In this document: piece by piece, positions 11,784 to 23,100 of the stretch | How positions within the stretch are numbered: the first letter of the stretch is position 1 | Layout of the letters: every line of letters begins with the position of its first letter | Assembly: GCA_029168955.1 (NCBI GenBank) | Contig: JAPDOI010001755.1 | Span: 62,001-126,000 of the forward strand | DNA length: 64,000 nt | Direction: 5' to 3' | Source: Aplectana chamaeleonis | Taxonomy: Eukaryota; Nematoda; Chromadorea; Rhabditida; Cosmocercidae | Made by a program: the position numbers and the translations under genes | The notes under the pieces: model-generated | What the model was told of the DNA's origin: nothing | Seen by the model: the letters and a program-made list of their open reading frames with translations, nothing else | Databases searched by the model: none

Positions 11784-13188
11784 CAGGGATGTGCGTAATT
11801 ACGACTAACGACTAACGAATTTAACGACTAACGAGCTTTTTGGGTGTTACGACTAACGGCTAACGACTAACGAAATTGAAAATATATTCGTAAGCAATCC
11901 CAAATTTCGTTAGAAAATCAATAGTCATTCACATCGCGCTCCAACCCAGGGATTGCATCAGGATTGACACAATCCTGTTGGTTTTTCGGAGAGGAAGGCA
12001 CAAAATAAACATAGCCTTCAGCATTTATTACTTCTACTGACACTGCTTCGCAGTTCTGAAGCCCCCATATTATGACTCCAACCGGATGTTGCGCAAGGTT
12101 AGGGGCAGCACTTTTGCGACTTCGTGGCAATCGCGCGACTTTATGGTAGGCTCACTGAATCGGTTCCGACACTGACCGGCTCCAGCGGAGATTTTAACAG
12201 AATGTATCAAAGGTGATACGAGGACTACGTTAGGCACTAGCGATCCGATGTACTTATTGCTTTTACACAACGATATTCTAATACTAGCGCTGGTGTGCGA
12301 AGCGGTTTGAGAACGGAGGATTTTTTTTTCATGAAACCGAAGGTTTCGCGGTTCCAAAACAGAGAAGTCTCAAGAAAACCTAGAATTTATTTTCTGGAAT
12401 GTCTTTTTCAGCATAACGTTTTGCAGGAGGCAGCTCTTCAAAATCTGGAATTAGTTTTGAATCAGGCATAAAACTTAACGTAACTTAAGCAAAAATGAGT
12501 ATTGGCAGTCGCAGATGCGAGAGGAGCGATTGTTCGCGTGTCATACGCCCTACTTTGCAGCAGACGGTCGTTTTGCGGCGATTACTGAGCAGCCGCTTGC
12601 ACTATCTCTATCGGTCTACAATAACCGCTATGCAGCCGCTCGCAATAAATCGGGGTCTTGTGCATTTCGCCATGTAATCGATTATATCGGGCTGTACCTG
12701 CAGGTCACAGTTGCGCATTATCGGGAACTGTTATCCGATAATTGGATGGTAAAGAACGCGCTCTCCAAATTTTAGACATCGCCAGTGGCTGAAATTTACG
12801 CATGGAAAAGAAACCGAAGAGTTCAGGATTCCCTCGGTTTCTCATATTGCTTCTTCTTTCATAAAAAAAGGACACAAATCTATAAACACGTGCCCTTGAG
12901 TATTAGGTTTTCATTCATCTTTTTCATTATGTATATTCTGGCTTAGAGTTTAAATCAGGTTCTCTAACGATGAAGGCTTTGTGTGTTCAATAGCCATGAA
13001 CGTTTTGGAAAACAAGCATTTCTTCATGCCTTACTTTTTCTTCTCCTAAGAACTTTTTTCTGCCTCATCTGTGCTGATTTTCAAAGACTAGATTTTTAAC
13101 GACTAACGATTAACGACTAACGACTGACGAGGGCTTTGGTCGGTTGAACGACTAACGATTTGCAAAAGTTCTATTACGCACATCCCTG
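11784..13188. mobile_element. hAT-type element, 1,405 bp, with ACGACTAACG subterminal arrays
   Basis: The termini are CAGGGATGTGCGTAAT and ATTACGCACATCCCTG. TTCCATAC is directly duplicated at 11776-11783 and 13189-13196, an 8-bp target duplication. Close inside each end are repeated ACGACTAACG units (11800-11880 and 13090-13160), as expected for transposase-binding subterminal repeats. The CAGGGRTGTGCG tips match the element at 8573-10462, but the subterminal motif differs. Internal frames at 12070-12357 (-) and 12515-12775 (+) lack recognisable domains. Confidence 0.85.
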
Positions 13189-13477
13189 TTCCATACGTGG
13201 CGAGAGCGAGCGATTGCGCTAAATCGATGGTGCTATCATGGGCACATGATTCGCTATCCGCTCACAGGCGCTCCTCGCGCGCCCTCGCCCGCTCGCTCTT
13301 GCGCGCTTACGACAGCACCACGAAGCAAGCACCAAGTTTCAAGCTTACTGCTCCATCACTAAAGCAGGTGGCATTAAACCTGTAGCAAAACTATTGTCCT
13401 TCCGTATAAGGTCTAGCTTTGTTAGTACTCCTGTCGATCCACAACAGCGGTCGTATTACTGCAGGAAATATGAATAA

Positions 13478-13785
13478 AGGCACAGTACACACTCTTTTCT
13501 CCGAATTTTCAACCCTTCGGATAATGGTTCGATTCAGATAATGCCGATTTCAAATTTCCCGGATATTGGTTCGATTTAGATAAAGGGTTTTTTCGAAATT
13601 TCGGATATGAGATTATCCGAATCTCAGATATCCGGTCGGATATCCGAAAAGGAGTGATTCGGATACTAAGTATAGTTTGTAGTGGGTCTTGGACGATTTC
13701 AGAAATACCGTTGAGATCAGAATGTGACCCTTTCCAAGATTAGGATAAAACCGAAAAAAAATAATTTTCCGGGTGTCCTGTGCCT
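13478..13785. mobile_element. TTAA-type family B copy carrying an ATCCGA-element end
   Basis: Starts AGGCACAGTACACAC after ATAA and ends GGGTGTCCTGTGCCT before TTGA, so it belongs to the family B group. Positions about 13500-13675 are instead nearly identical to 44989-45150, including the palindromic GATATCCGGTCGGATATCC. That block appears to be an insertion or exchange inside the MITE. Confidence 0.6.
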
Positions 13786-14358
13786 TTGAGTGTCAGCTGC
13801 CCCTTAACCTCATTTCGCACAATAGCGTATGTGGGCACAAATCGTAACACAGCCGAAATGATTTGTAGGAATCCATGTTCCTTTTGCAGACAAAAAAGCA
13901 ACCTAAGGCCTATCTCGGTCAGATAGTCCGGGCGGAGTAAGCAGGGAAGGGGGGAGGGAGCAGTCGGTCATGACAAAACATAACAGCGATGAGGAAGTTC
14001 CGACATGATAAGCTCGGTAAGCCTGACTTTGATCGGATATAAATAAGAAAGCTAGGCTAAACATATAGCCTTTCCCTCTTATTTCGAGCCGATCGAAGTC
14101 AGGCTTCATGGGCTTGTCATGCCAAAATCTCCTTTATCACTGTTATGTTTTGTCATCACCGACCGCCCCGCTGCTTACTTCGCCCGGACTCATCCGAGCG
14201 CGAATGGCTTAACTAACATTCGTATTTTTGGAATTGCAGAACAACATACATAGGCGCTTTCGCAATTACGTCATGAACTGACTAGTTTCCGATTGCTTCA
14301 AGAATAAATAAATAAATAAATAAATAAGAATGATAGTCTTGCCGATGAAGACCTGATA
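13786..14358. other. Unassigned sequence with an inverted repeat and microsatellite
   Basis: Around 13910-14200 the blocks ATAACAGCGATGAGG/ TCACTGTTATG and CTTTGATCGGAT/ CGATCGAAGTCAG suggest a degraded palindrome. An AATA microsatellite follows. No gene seen. Confidence 0.35.
14303..14327 (+). repeat. (AATA)n microsatellite
   Basis: Six uninterrupted AATA units. Confidence 0.9.
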
Positions 14359-14362
14359 TTAA

Positions 14363-14839
14363 AGGAACAGTCCAAGCTCACGAACGGAATCCGAGATTCC
14401 CATATAATTGTGAAGTTGACCCATCCCATATGACACCTGCCAAGTGCGAGCTCTCGATTTCTCCGAGGAGCCGAGATATAGGGGGGGAGCCACCCTGGGG
14501 CGCCCATATCAGGAAGCCACTTTGGCCGCCCCTTCGACGATATTCAAAGCTCAACAGTGGCAAAAGGAGCGATGGTTTCCGATCAAAAGGCCCGTTCTTT
14601 CCTTCATTCTCAACCTCTCTCTTTGTTCAAGTCGGTTCATATGCATCGGTTGCAAATGACAGAAGTTACAAGCCTCGGACAACTCGTCCACCATGCTTCT
14701 GTAGCTCAAATTTTGAGGGGCCATAACTCCGTTCCCATGGGGTCTTGTAAGATTCTAGAGACATCATTGGAATCAGCGTGGGACCGCTTCCAAGATAGGC
14801 GGAAGAATAGAAAAACGATTCCGAGGTTGGATTGTGCCA
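14363..14839. mobile_element. TTAA-flanked MITE, family C/Y mosaic
   Basis: Starts AGGAACAGTCCAAGC after TTAA (14359-14362) and ends GAGGTTGGATTGTGCCA before TTAA (14840-14843). Its right half matches the right half of the family Y elements (CAAGCCTCGGACAACTCGTC and CCAAGATAGGCGGAA), while its ends match family C. Confidence 0.7.
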
Positions 14840-14843
14840 TTAA

Positions 14844-15817
14844 AGGCAGTGTTCACGATGACTTCCGCTCCCGAGTTTTTTACATGAAACAACACCTTGG
14901 CCTATTTGTGTTACCAAAATTACGAAAATACGGCGAGAAACGCATTAAAACGACGTGTATCAGTAACATTTTTTCTCTGGCCTGGACGAGTTGTCCGGTT
15001 GGATGAACATGTTCATCTTGGTTTTCACAGGTGGGAAATTGGGTCAACCAAAGATAGAGGACTATTTTATACAAAACAGGATTAGTTAGGACCCTAAGGA
15101 AAGAACGGAGCGATAGAGAGAAGAGAATTGCAAAGGACGGGTCCACAAAAGATTTCATTGTTGCAACAAACACTTCCAGTGATACTTAAAGGCAGTGTTC
15201 ACGATGAAAAAAGTTTTCGAAATTCCACTAGAATTGGGTAGTGGAGGGATACTCGGTAACGTTAACGTCGAAAGAACGCATGAAAACGAGCCAGCAAGAG
15301 CCCCAAAAGAGCCCGAAGTTGCAACTTCGAGCGCATTGAAAATCCCAAAAGCGCATCACACGCCCACCGACGTGAACAAATGAATGCTCGAGATCGTGAG
15401 ATGAGCGATGATTTTCAATCATTAGCCCCGTTCTTCCCTTCATTCTCAGCTTCTCTCTTTACTCAGGTCAGCTCGCATAGATCGGCTGCAAAAGACGGAA
15501 GTTACAAGCCTCGGACAACTCGTCCACCATGTTTCCATAGCTCAATCTTTGAGGGACCATACCTGCGTTCACAGAAGGTCTTTTATGATTTCAGAGACAC
15601 CATTGGAATCAGCATGGGGCCGTTTTCAAGATAGGCGGAAAAACAGAAAAACGATTTTCATCGTGAACACCGCCTTTAAGAGACTGAGTGATACTTGAGG
15701 GTTTCGGGTACTTCTAGTGCGTTTTTCTCAATTTCTACGTCATTTCAGTTCTACCCGGGGGCCACTTAATCAATATAGCGAGTAACCTCAAAATTTAAGA
15801 TTATCGTGAACACTGCC
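14844..15817. mobile_element. TTAA-type MITE, family E, interrupted by a family Y element
   Basis: Begins AGGCAGTGTTCACGATGACT right after the TTAA that closes the previous element and ends ATTATCGTGAACACTGCC. Without the insertion at 15190-15675 it is about 485 bp and matches 5755-6239 in inverse orientation on both sides of the break, confirming that the two halves belong together. Confidence 0.75.
15190..15675. mobile_element. TTAA-flanked MITE, family Y copy 1 (nested)
   Basis: 486 bp, starting AGGCAGTGTTCACGATGAAA and ending TTTCATCGTGAACACCGCCT, with TTAA on both sides (15186-15189 and 15676-15679). It is nearly identical to 16363-16848, which points to recent movement. The host element is rejoined when it is removed. 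Frames inside it are not genes. Confidence 0.85.
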
Positions 15818-15821
15818 TTAA

Positions 15822-16358
15822 AGGCAAGGTTTGGTCACATTTAGATTTTTTCAGAAGACAGAAGCGGAGCGGTTGTTTCCCTATTTCTACCATTGTTTTC
15901 TCAAAAAGAACCGCCCGGTTTCTATGATAGCAAGGCGCGGCTTCCCACACCCCAACCAGAGACTGGCGATATGTCGACTCGGGCTAAATATGTAGGTGAA
16001 CCCCATCTGCAAGTTTTGTTAGCTTTGAGCGATTACTCTTGCAGAAACTCACCTCTACCTACGTAGTGTGGATGGTGGTCCTCCGACCGCCACGTGGAGA
16101 AGTCACCGTAGTGGCGGCATTAACGGCACTGCTGGGAGACAATTTCCACCGCAAGCGGTCAAGAAAGCGCGGACAATGACTGAAAACGTGAACGACGGGC
16201 ACTTTTTCTGTGATTATAACAACAGAGGTTATTCTCGCACTTGGGCCGAATTAACTCTGAGAAGACGGTTTTTCCTACGGTTTTTCGCACGTTTTCTACG
16301 ACTGGCGCTCCGGTTTAGCGAGAAATCTCGGATCTGAAATTCTGCCTGGATCCTGCCT
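15822..16358. mobile_element. TTAA-type MITE, family W
   Basis: Begins AGGCAAGGTTTGGTCAC and ends TCTGCCTGGATCCTGCCT, with TTAA and TTAG at the borders. Internal blocks such as GTGGCGGCATT and the CGTTTTCTACGA region recur at about 24890-25166. Confidence 0.6.
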
Positions 16359-16362
16359 TTAG

Positions 16363-16848
16363 AGGCAGTGTTCACGATGGAAAAAGTTTTCGAAATTCCA
16401 CTAGGATTGGGTAGTGGAGGGACACTCTGTAACGTTAACGTCGAAAGAACGCATGAAAACGAGCCAGGAAGAGCCTCGAAAGAGCCCGAAGTTGCAACTT
16501 CGAGCGCATTGAGAACCCCAAAAGCGCATCACACGCCCACCGACGTAAACAAATGAATGCTCGGGATCGTGAGATGAGCGATGATTTTCAATCATTAGCC
16601 CCGTTCTTCCCTTCATTCTCAGCTTCTCTCTTTACTCAGGTCAGCTCGCATAGATCGGCTGCAAAAAACGGAAGTTACAAGCCTCGGACAACTCGTCCAC
16701 CATGTTTCCATAGCTCAGTTTTTGAGGGACCATAACTCCGTTCCCAGAAGGTCTTGTACGATTTCAGAGACATTTTTGGAATCAGCATGGGGCCGTTTTC
16801 AAGATAGGCGTGGAAACAGAAAAACGATTTTCATCGTGAACACTGCCT
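16363..16848. mobile_element. TTAA-flanked MITE, family Y copy 2
   Basis: 486 bp with the same ends as copy 1, bounded by TTAG and TTAA. Equal length and near identity to copy 1 mark them as young duplicates. It is the last member of an end-to-end chain starting at 14359. Confidence 0.85.
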
Positions 16849-16852
16849 TTAA

Positions 16853-17745
16853 ACGAGTTTTCTGTTCATTCCGCCAAGATCATGTTGGTTACTAGAACAG
16901 CTCTTTCACTGCTACAACATAGCAGTTAAACATGTTTTTGAATCCTGACGCTTCCTCTTTGGGAATCGAACCAGTTTTGGGATGCGGGTGACGATAAAAA
17001 TGCTTTAGGGACTGCTAGAGTACATTCTAGGAACGCCTTTACAAATGGCGAGAGCTTTCAAGAATATATGGAAAGAATTTTACAAATGACGAGAACTTTT
17101 AAGAGTATATGAAAAGAACACAAAAAACTCGCCATTTGAGCTTTGCTTCATTAATTTCTCTGTTGTTGACATGTCCTAATGGGCGGATATTAATAAATAA
17201 ATAAATAAATAAGTAAATAAATAGTCTTCGAATAGAATAGAAAGTATTCAAGGAGAGATGGCTACATAGTTCGTTACAAAATGCGAAGGTGCGAAGGGTC
17301 TCGCCTAAATACTCTGAAACCTGGACAGCGCTCAAAAGTGCAATTATGTGCGGACTTCGGCCATCTGAGTGTCCTTAGAGCAGAGACTGTTCGGCAAAGC
17401 TGAACACTTCCTTCCAGTTTCGTGGTTAATGCTTAGGAAATTGTTACATCATGGAGCTGAGGTGAGAAACTGATGACATAGAGTAAGGTGTTCGTCTAAG
17501 TTGTCCGATCGCTTGTGTCTCTTCGGATGATACATACCGAACACATTGAAAAAGGGTAACGAAGGGCACCCAATGCGCCCAGCTGCGCTCCACCCACAAA
17601 GACCTTGGATTAGTACGTATACTGGGTAGAGTTCACTCGCTCATAACAGTGTAATCAACGATTGTGCACTTTAGAATGTTTGGGGACACTTAAGGCATGC
17701 GCGGACGCGTGCGGGCATATTGATACATAGGTGTCAACTTCACAG
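16853..17745. other. Unassigned sequence
   Basis: No supported gene. An imperfect (AATA)n tract lies at about 17190-17222. Confidence 0.45.
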
Positions 17746-18024
17746 GGTCGACAAAGCACGGAGTAACATTGGCACTGGGGGCACTAGGAAATAGTGATTC
17801 TGAGATAGGAAACCTTTGCGCGTTCATTAATTTGCCTCTACCATGCACTTTCGCTCTACTGTCCCCACAACCACTCGTGGACAAAAAAAGTGCATGTACT
17901 CTAACAGCTATAGAATTAGTGGTCTGGCCACAGATTAGTGTCCATGATGTGAGTGAGTTTATTGGTCAGCAAAGTGCAGAAAATTTGGGAGCGAAACATC
18001 GATCGACTCTGATTGAAACAACAA
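17746..18024 (+). CDS. Candidate internal exon, possibly transposase-derived
   Basis: A 92-codon frame without stops lies between an acceptor (CTTCACAG, ending 17745) and a strong donor (GTGAGT at 18025); the phases fit an internal exon starting with two bases and ending with one. The segment SDSEIGNLCAFINLPLPCT loosely resembles the LCxxMNLPxP motif of Mutator-like transposases of invertebrates. That resemblance is from memory and weak. Partner exons were not found. It could instead be a chance frame. Confidence 0.3.
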
Positions 18025-19400
18025 GTGAGTAGAAACCAAACTATTCTTTTAAGGACCTGCGAAGCACAATTAAAATACAGATATCCAGACGTCTAAATGT
18101 GCATACTCAAAAGCAAGAACTCTTTATGCTGACTATAAATATGTTAGTATCTGCCCAAAAGGGCCACATTGGGCAATGTTGCCACACTGCGCTAGACACA
18201 ACAGAGAGCAGCAGCTGAGGCGACGAGTAGAGGACGGGGCAGCAAGTCTGCTTGAGCAGCAGCTTGTCCCTTCATGCTAACCTCGTTACCTCGTCGAGGT
18301 GAAAGCCTACTTGGATCCATTAAGACCCCACGATCGTTTGAGTAGATGTTCAGGTTCTATCAACTCAAAAACAAGCCTAGAAAAAGATCTGGTTGTAACC
18401 TGAGAAGTCGGATTCCGATAATCTTCTTCGGTTTATTTTCTCAGCGCAGTACATGTCATCCAAGGTCCCAGACGTGGCTTCTAATGATAAATTGTGCCTA
18501 GTTAGGCGAATTGTTCACAGGACATTGTAAAAGAGATCCTCTGAACCAAGAACAATTGTAAGTACACACGCCTATCCTAGCTAGGTTTCTGGTACCCGGA
18601 GATGATCATAATGCAGATATTTGAGAAGAAACAAAGTACGTTTCTGATCTATTCTTTTCGTACTGCGGATTCGCACCGCTCTCGTGTTTACGAACGCTAG
18701 GAAAGTAGTGACTTTCTCCATATAATTAGGGGGAAGACCTCTCGCACTTTTGTAACAGACTAGGAGCGAATGAAGTACTCATAAAGCGCTGTGTATGTAG
18801 GAGGGAGGCACGGATTGTTACGTAATTCAGATCACAACAAAAATACGAACTGCAATACGAAAGGTCGAATCGACGAAGCTAACGTTTTGAACTTATAATT
18901 GGGCATGTCGAGCATAATCTTTATAAGCGTCGTAGCTCGGCCACAACAGATCCGCGTCAGGGTTGGATTAGCCTACCAGATTTCGACCTCGAAAAGAGGT
19001 TTGACGAGGTGGCATCCCCCTCGAAATTATGTTATGACACCACGCGAGACGCCACCTTAGAAAAATTCCTCAAACCCTGCGCGGCCAGTCGAGTTACTAA
19101 AACAACCCAGCCCTACCCTCTTGAAATATTGTGGAGTAATGAACGCTTTTTATAAATAGCCAAAATGGCCGTAATTTCGACTTCAGGAGACGGCTGTTGG
19201 ATGAATAGTCCACCTGGCTGTTCATCGAAAAATACTGAACTTGGTTTAGTCGCATATCTTGTTTGGATCTTTGTGCAGTGTGAGGGTGTGAGCAAAAGAC
19301 CAAAGAACGTCGGGAAAAATTCTGGAGATGAATCTCCAGGATGGCTGCTAGATGCTAGATGATACTCTGCACCAAATGAGCCAGCACCTGCTACCATACA
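18025..19400. other. Unassigned sequence
   Basis: No recognisable gene, RNA or complete element. A short direct/inverted GCAGCAG-rich patch lies near 18210-18270. Confidence 0.4.
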
Positions 19401-19544
19401 GCCGGCACGAATCGCACTGATACTTTGCGTTCCTTGCTGTGCGTTGGCGCAAACTCGGTGCACATGTGTTAAAACATACTAGCGCCGAGCTTGCTCCAAC
19501 GCACAATAAGGAACGCAGAGTATGTATCAAAGATTCGTGCCGAC
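19401..19544. repeat. Hairpin repeat, family H copy 1
   Basis: Inverted repeat with ends GCCGGCACGAATC and GATTCGTGCCGAC. The inner arms read TTTGCGTTCCTTGCTGTGCG and GTTGGCGCAAACTCGGTGC. The same plan recurs at 26921-27064 and 48386-48499. Confidence 0.7.
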
Positions 19545-20827
19545 AGTACATCAGTGCCAGTAGCAATCCGGCAATGTGGTGACTTTGAAGAGACAGCCAA
19601 CCTGAGGTCGGTGACGCCTAGATGCCTTCTATAGTTGCCACTTCGGAACGACAATTATTTTTGAAGGGTAGCGTTTATCGCGAAACGGTCACTAGTCGAC
19701 GTATTTGAACCTGCACCGCACCGATCTACGCGAACCCTACATACACTCCCTCCACGATTCTTCGTATCCATAGCAACTTTGATCAAACTATCGGTTGTAA
19801 ATATGGAGTTCTTTGCACATGTGCCTATCTTTCAGATATAACAATTGTTCAACCTTCGATGATGAGACTTTGAAACTTCCTGCGAAAATCATCAAGGTGA
19901 CAGAATGTTAGATTTGAAAAACGATTCTGAGAATCTCTTGCTGAGTGGCACTTACCCCTGAGACAAAGATACACAATACTTTGTAGTATGACTGTCGAGG
20001 AGGCAACCTCGTGTCTTTTTTTCCACAAGGTGAACCAAAAAGTTCAAAGGATTTTTAAATTATGGATTAATTTTTCTTCCTTAGTCTGTTTCACGCTTCT
20101 CAGTACAGAACTTTTTTCTAGAAGAGGAGAACTAAGCTTACTAGGGAACCTCGCTAGCCATGTATGGGCTTTTGAGAGACTATGAAAGTTTCTTGGTCAA
20201 CTTTGATTCGCTCTTTCCAAGTCTGTCCCTGGATTTTGCTGCGGACCTCAAGTTAACAAGTTATTACTGGGTAAAATTAAAACGTTGCAATTCACAGGTT
20301 TTTGAAATTCTCGAGTATAGACCGAGTGCCTCGTGATTTGAACAATATATTGAACAGTGACAATAACAGAAATGGTACTCAAGCTTACAGTACCCGGGCG
20401 CTGTGGTCTCCATAACAAAAATGGGCAGGGCTAGGCGGCGCTCCTGTTGAGGATGCTTGCGGAAATTTGGCATTTTCAAACATTCATAAACCCTTCTAAA
20501 AAGGTCGAAACATCTCATAGGGCTATTTTTTCTTGTTAAGAAAGACACTGAAAACATTTCAGCCCAATAAACGGAAAAAAATTTCGTCCCCGATCACCGA
20601 AATTGCATGTTTTTTTCTCGGAAATAAACCAGGGCAATCTCGTTCAAAAGCCGATCCGGAAAAATTCCTTCTTCTCGGTCTACACCCGGATTCAACGAAA
20701 ACTGCCCGAGATAGCTGCGGTGATAACCTTCACGTGGCAACAATACGCAAATTTCAAGATAATATGTCTCTAATTAAACACTGATAATACATTTAAAAGA
20801 AGTGAACGGAACAGATTAGAGATTTAC
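19545..20827. other. Unassigned sequence with a possible exon
   Basis: A plus-strand frame from an acceptor at about 20550 (ACATTTCAG) to a TAA near 20784 encodes a basic, polar stretch including PNKRKKISSPITEIACFF. I do not recognise it and there is no second line of support. Confidence 0.25.
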
Positions 20828-21002
20828 CCACTGCACAGTGGATGCATGCTGGTTGCTGGCAATCCTTTTCACAGCAGTCGACAGTCTCAAGCTCGAAAAG
20901 GTAATTTGCCGGACTGATAAAGGATCCGGGATGGTGGTCAACGTATCCAGCTCTGCGCCACGAGTACTTTAAGAACTTGATGAAACGAGGAGCACGAAAC
21001 AT
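20828..21002 (-). CDS. Candidate first exon of a cysteine-rich protein
   Basis: From ATG at 21002 the frame gives 58 codons before a GGTAAAT donor (GT at 20827-20826). The translation includes RFIKFLKYSWRRAGYVDHHP, then FISPANYLFELETVDCCEKD and a CxxxxCxHC-like end. The conserved look of the W-RRAGYV stretch and the paired cysteines suggest a genuine nematode exon, perhaps extracellular. I cannot name the family. Downstream exons at lower coordinates were not resolved, and a trans-splice acceptor (TTTCTAG) lies about 50 bases upstream. Confidence 0.4.
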
Positions 21003-21250
21003 GCGGTAAACATGCGATAGAGCCTCGGAAAGACATATGTTAATTAACGGTTCTAGAAATGAAGTATTTATAAAAGAACATCCTTAGGTATAGTTTGACA
21101 TGACGGAAAAAACTTTGAAAAGTACTCAATTTTTGAATGTTCTGACAATTTATGAAGAACGCTGCAGAAATGAAGCAGAACAATCTTTGTGAAAACCCAG
21201 TCAGAGAAAAACATTATTATATCCATTTTTGCAAAAGTATGCGAGAATAT

Positions 21251-21320
21251 CAGCAGTGACGGGAACCGAACCCCTGACCGCATGCCTATAACCGCCGCTC
21301 TCTACCTGCTGCTCCATCCG
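21251..21320 (-). other. tRNA-like sequence (SINE or tRNA pseudogene)
   Basis: Read on the minus strand it contains a B-box-like GGGTTCGGTTCCC able to form a T arm, preceded by GCAGCAGGTAGAGAGC, which resembles a D arm and A box. The acceptor stem does not close well, so a functional tRNA is not claimed. Confidence 0.45.
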
Positions 21321-22667
21321 TAAAACACGACGTAAAACGAAATAGATGTCAAGTATTCGAGGCAATGACTCATCGCCATTAGCACGACCTCCACTTTAGA
21401 GTTGTTTCTTGCTGTGTATAGTGTGATCAACATAAATATACCTACTAACATCGCATGATTTAGTGAAATCACCCTCAAAATGATAGCGAATTACCTGATT
21501 ACAAGGAAAAAAAATTAAAGAGCGATAACTTTTTAGCCTGCGATCCGTAGCAAAATCCAATGGCAGAATCGGAAAGAGCGTTTCCGAGGCGTTTTCCAAA
21601 GAGCGTTTTCCACTAACAGATTTTCAAAAGCCGATACAAGGGTAGCAAGGTTCCCTAGTTGGATGAAAACCGCACTCAGATGAACAATTATACAGAATTT
21701 AATAACTAGTGCACGTTGATCACGTAAGTTGTATGCCTTTTCTCGTTAACGAAGTCATTTCACAGCCACCTTCCTTACATGGGTTTCTTTGCAAATCTTA
21801 TTTCACTTGTAGTGAGCGATTATTGGAAAAAATATGAAAATGGTTGAATATTGCCAAAACAACTTCTAGGAATTTGAAGTTGAGCTCAAAATAGTAGTAA
21901 AGCACGTGAAATCTATGAAGACGACAAATTCATGACAGCTACGTACAATTCGGCATAAATCTCGCATTAATCTTCGCCAGGAAACATTAATTCTTCAACT
22001 GAACTTTTATACGTTTCGGCTATCATTCCTATCAGCTGGCAGCCAGCCGGCGGGTGCAATTTTTCCTTGCCCATGCCACAGTGTTGTGCTGAGGTAATAA
22101 GTGGACAGCGGACTGGTCGGTTCGCAAGCGCTTCACTGCCCTCTCTCGGGGCGCACTTTCCTCAAGAAATGGCCACCCTTGGACGTGCACGACCCCACGT
22201 CCGCGGTGTCGACCGAACTTCTCTTCTCATCGCGCGCTATTTCTCTTTCCTCTGCGGCGGTGAGCAAAGTCACCGCCCGTTTCTTGCAGTGAGCCACCTC
22301 GTAAAAGAGCTTAGAGGCTGATATGTTGAACATTTGAAGAGAATCTCTTGCCGTCCTGCCTAGACAGAATGGAGATCCTGAGGAGAATTCCCCATCGGAG
22401 ATTGTGCGTAAACGACACCACTTGTTTTTTTTTTCAACTATGATTTAGAGCGAGCCAATCTGAATGGGAAGGCCAGTGTTGTACCAACATGGCTCGGTGG
22501 TCAAGTTCTTAGGTTTCCAAATAGGTCTTTCGCTGTTAAGGAAAGTGCGAAATTCTAAAGGTGATTAATTACGTAAAAATTCTCCTATTATGTCGGAACG
22601 ATGAATCAGAGTTACTAGCCATCAGATGAAAACGTTGAATAATGCACATCGCTCATTTTGGTTGGTT
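21321..22667. other. Unassigned sequence
   Basis: No gene recognised. The minus frame at 22133-22333 (with LLTAAEEREIARDEKRSS) is charged and gene-like in composition but has no supporting splice structure or known domain. Confidence 0.35.
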
Positions 22668-23100
22668 GCAGCTACTCAGAACTTTCCAGGTATGTTATCG
22701 GATACCCTCACGCAACATTCCGTGAAGACACAAATGCGTCAAATTAAAGACGCGCTTACCATTCGCATAGCAGCATGTGACCTGCATCATAGACTCGCGC
22801 ATCCTGCTTCAAAGCTACATGTAACATGCGCCGCTCAACCCGCACGCGCCTTTCTTCATGGTTGCGTGCAAAATACGCTAAAGACACACGTAACCTTCCT
22901 GTAGGAGGATTGTTCCATACATCGAGCACGCAGATTGAGGGTTGAGCGGGGTATGTTACGTGCGAAGGATGCACGTGTCTATGATGCAAGTCACATGCTG
23001 CTATGCGGAACGGTAAGCGCACCTTTATTCAACGTACTTGATTCTTCATGGAATGTAGCCCGAAAGTATCCGATAACATACCTGGAAAGTTCTGAGTGGG
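22668..23100. repeat. Long palindromic repeat, about 430 bp
   Basis: The left arm begins CAGAACTTTCCAGGTATGTT and the right arm ends AACATACCTGGAAAGTTCTG. The arms run inward through GCATAGCAGCATGTGAC and GTCACATGCTGCTATGC. Overlapping frames on both strands are shadows of this palindrome. Confidence 0.75.

Noticed and set aside
14557..15006. 149-codon plus frame
   Set aside because: It crosses the border between two TTAA elements.
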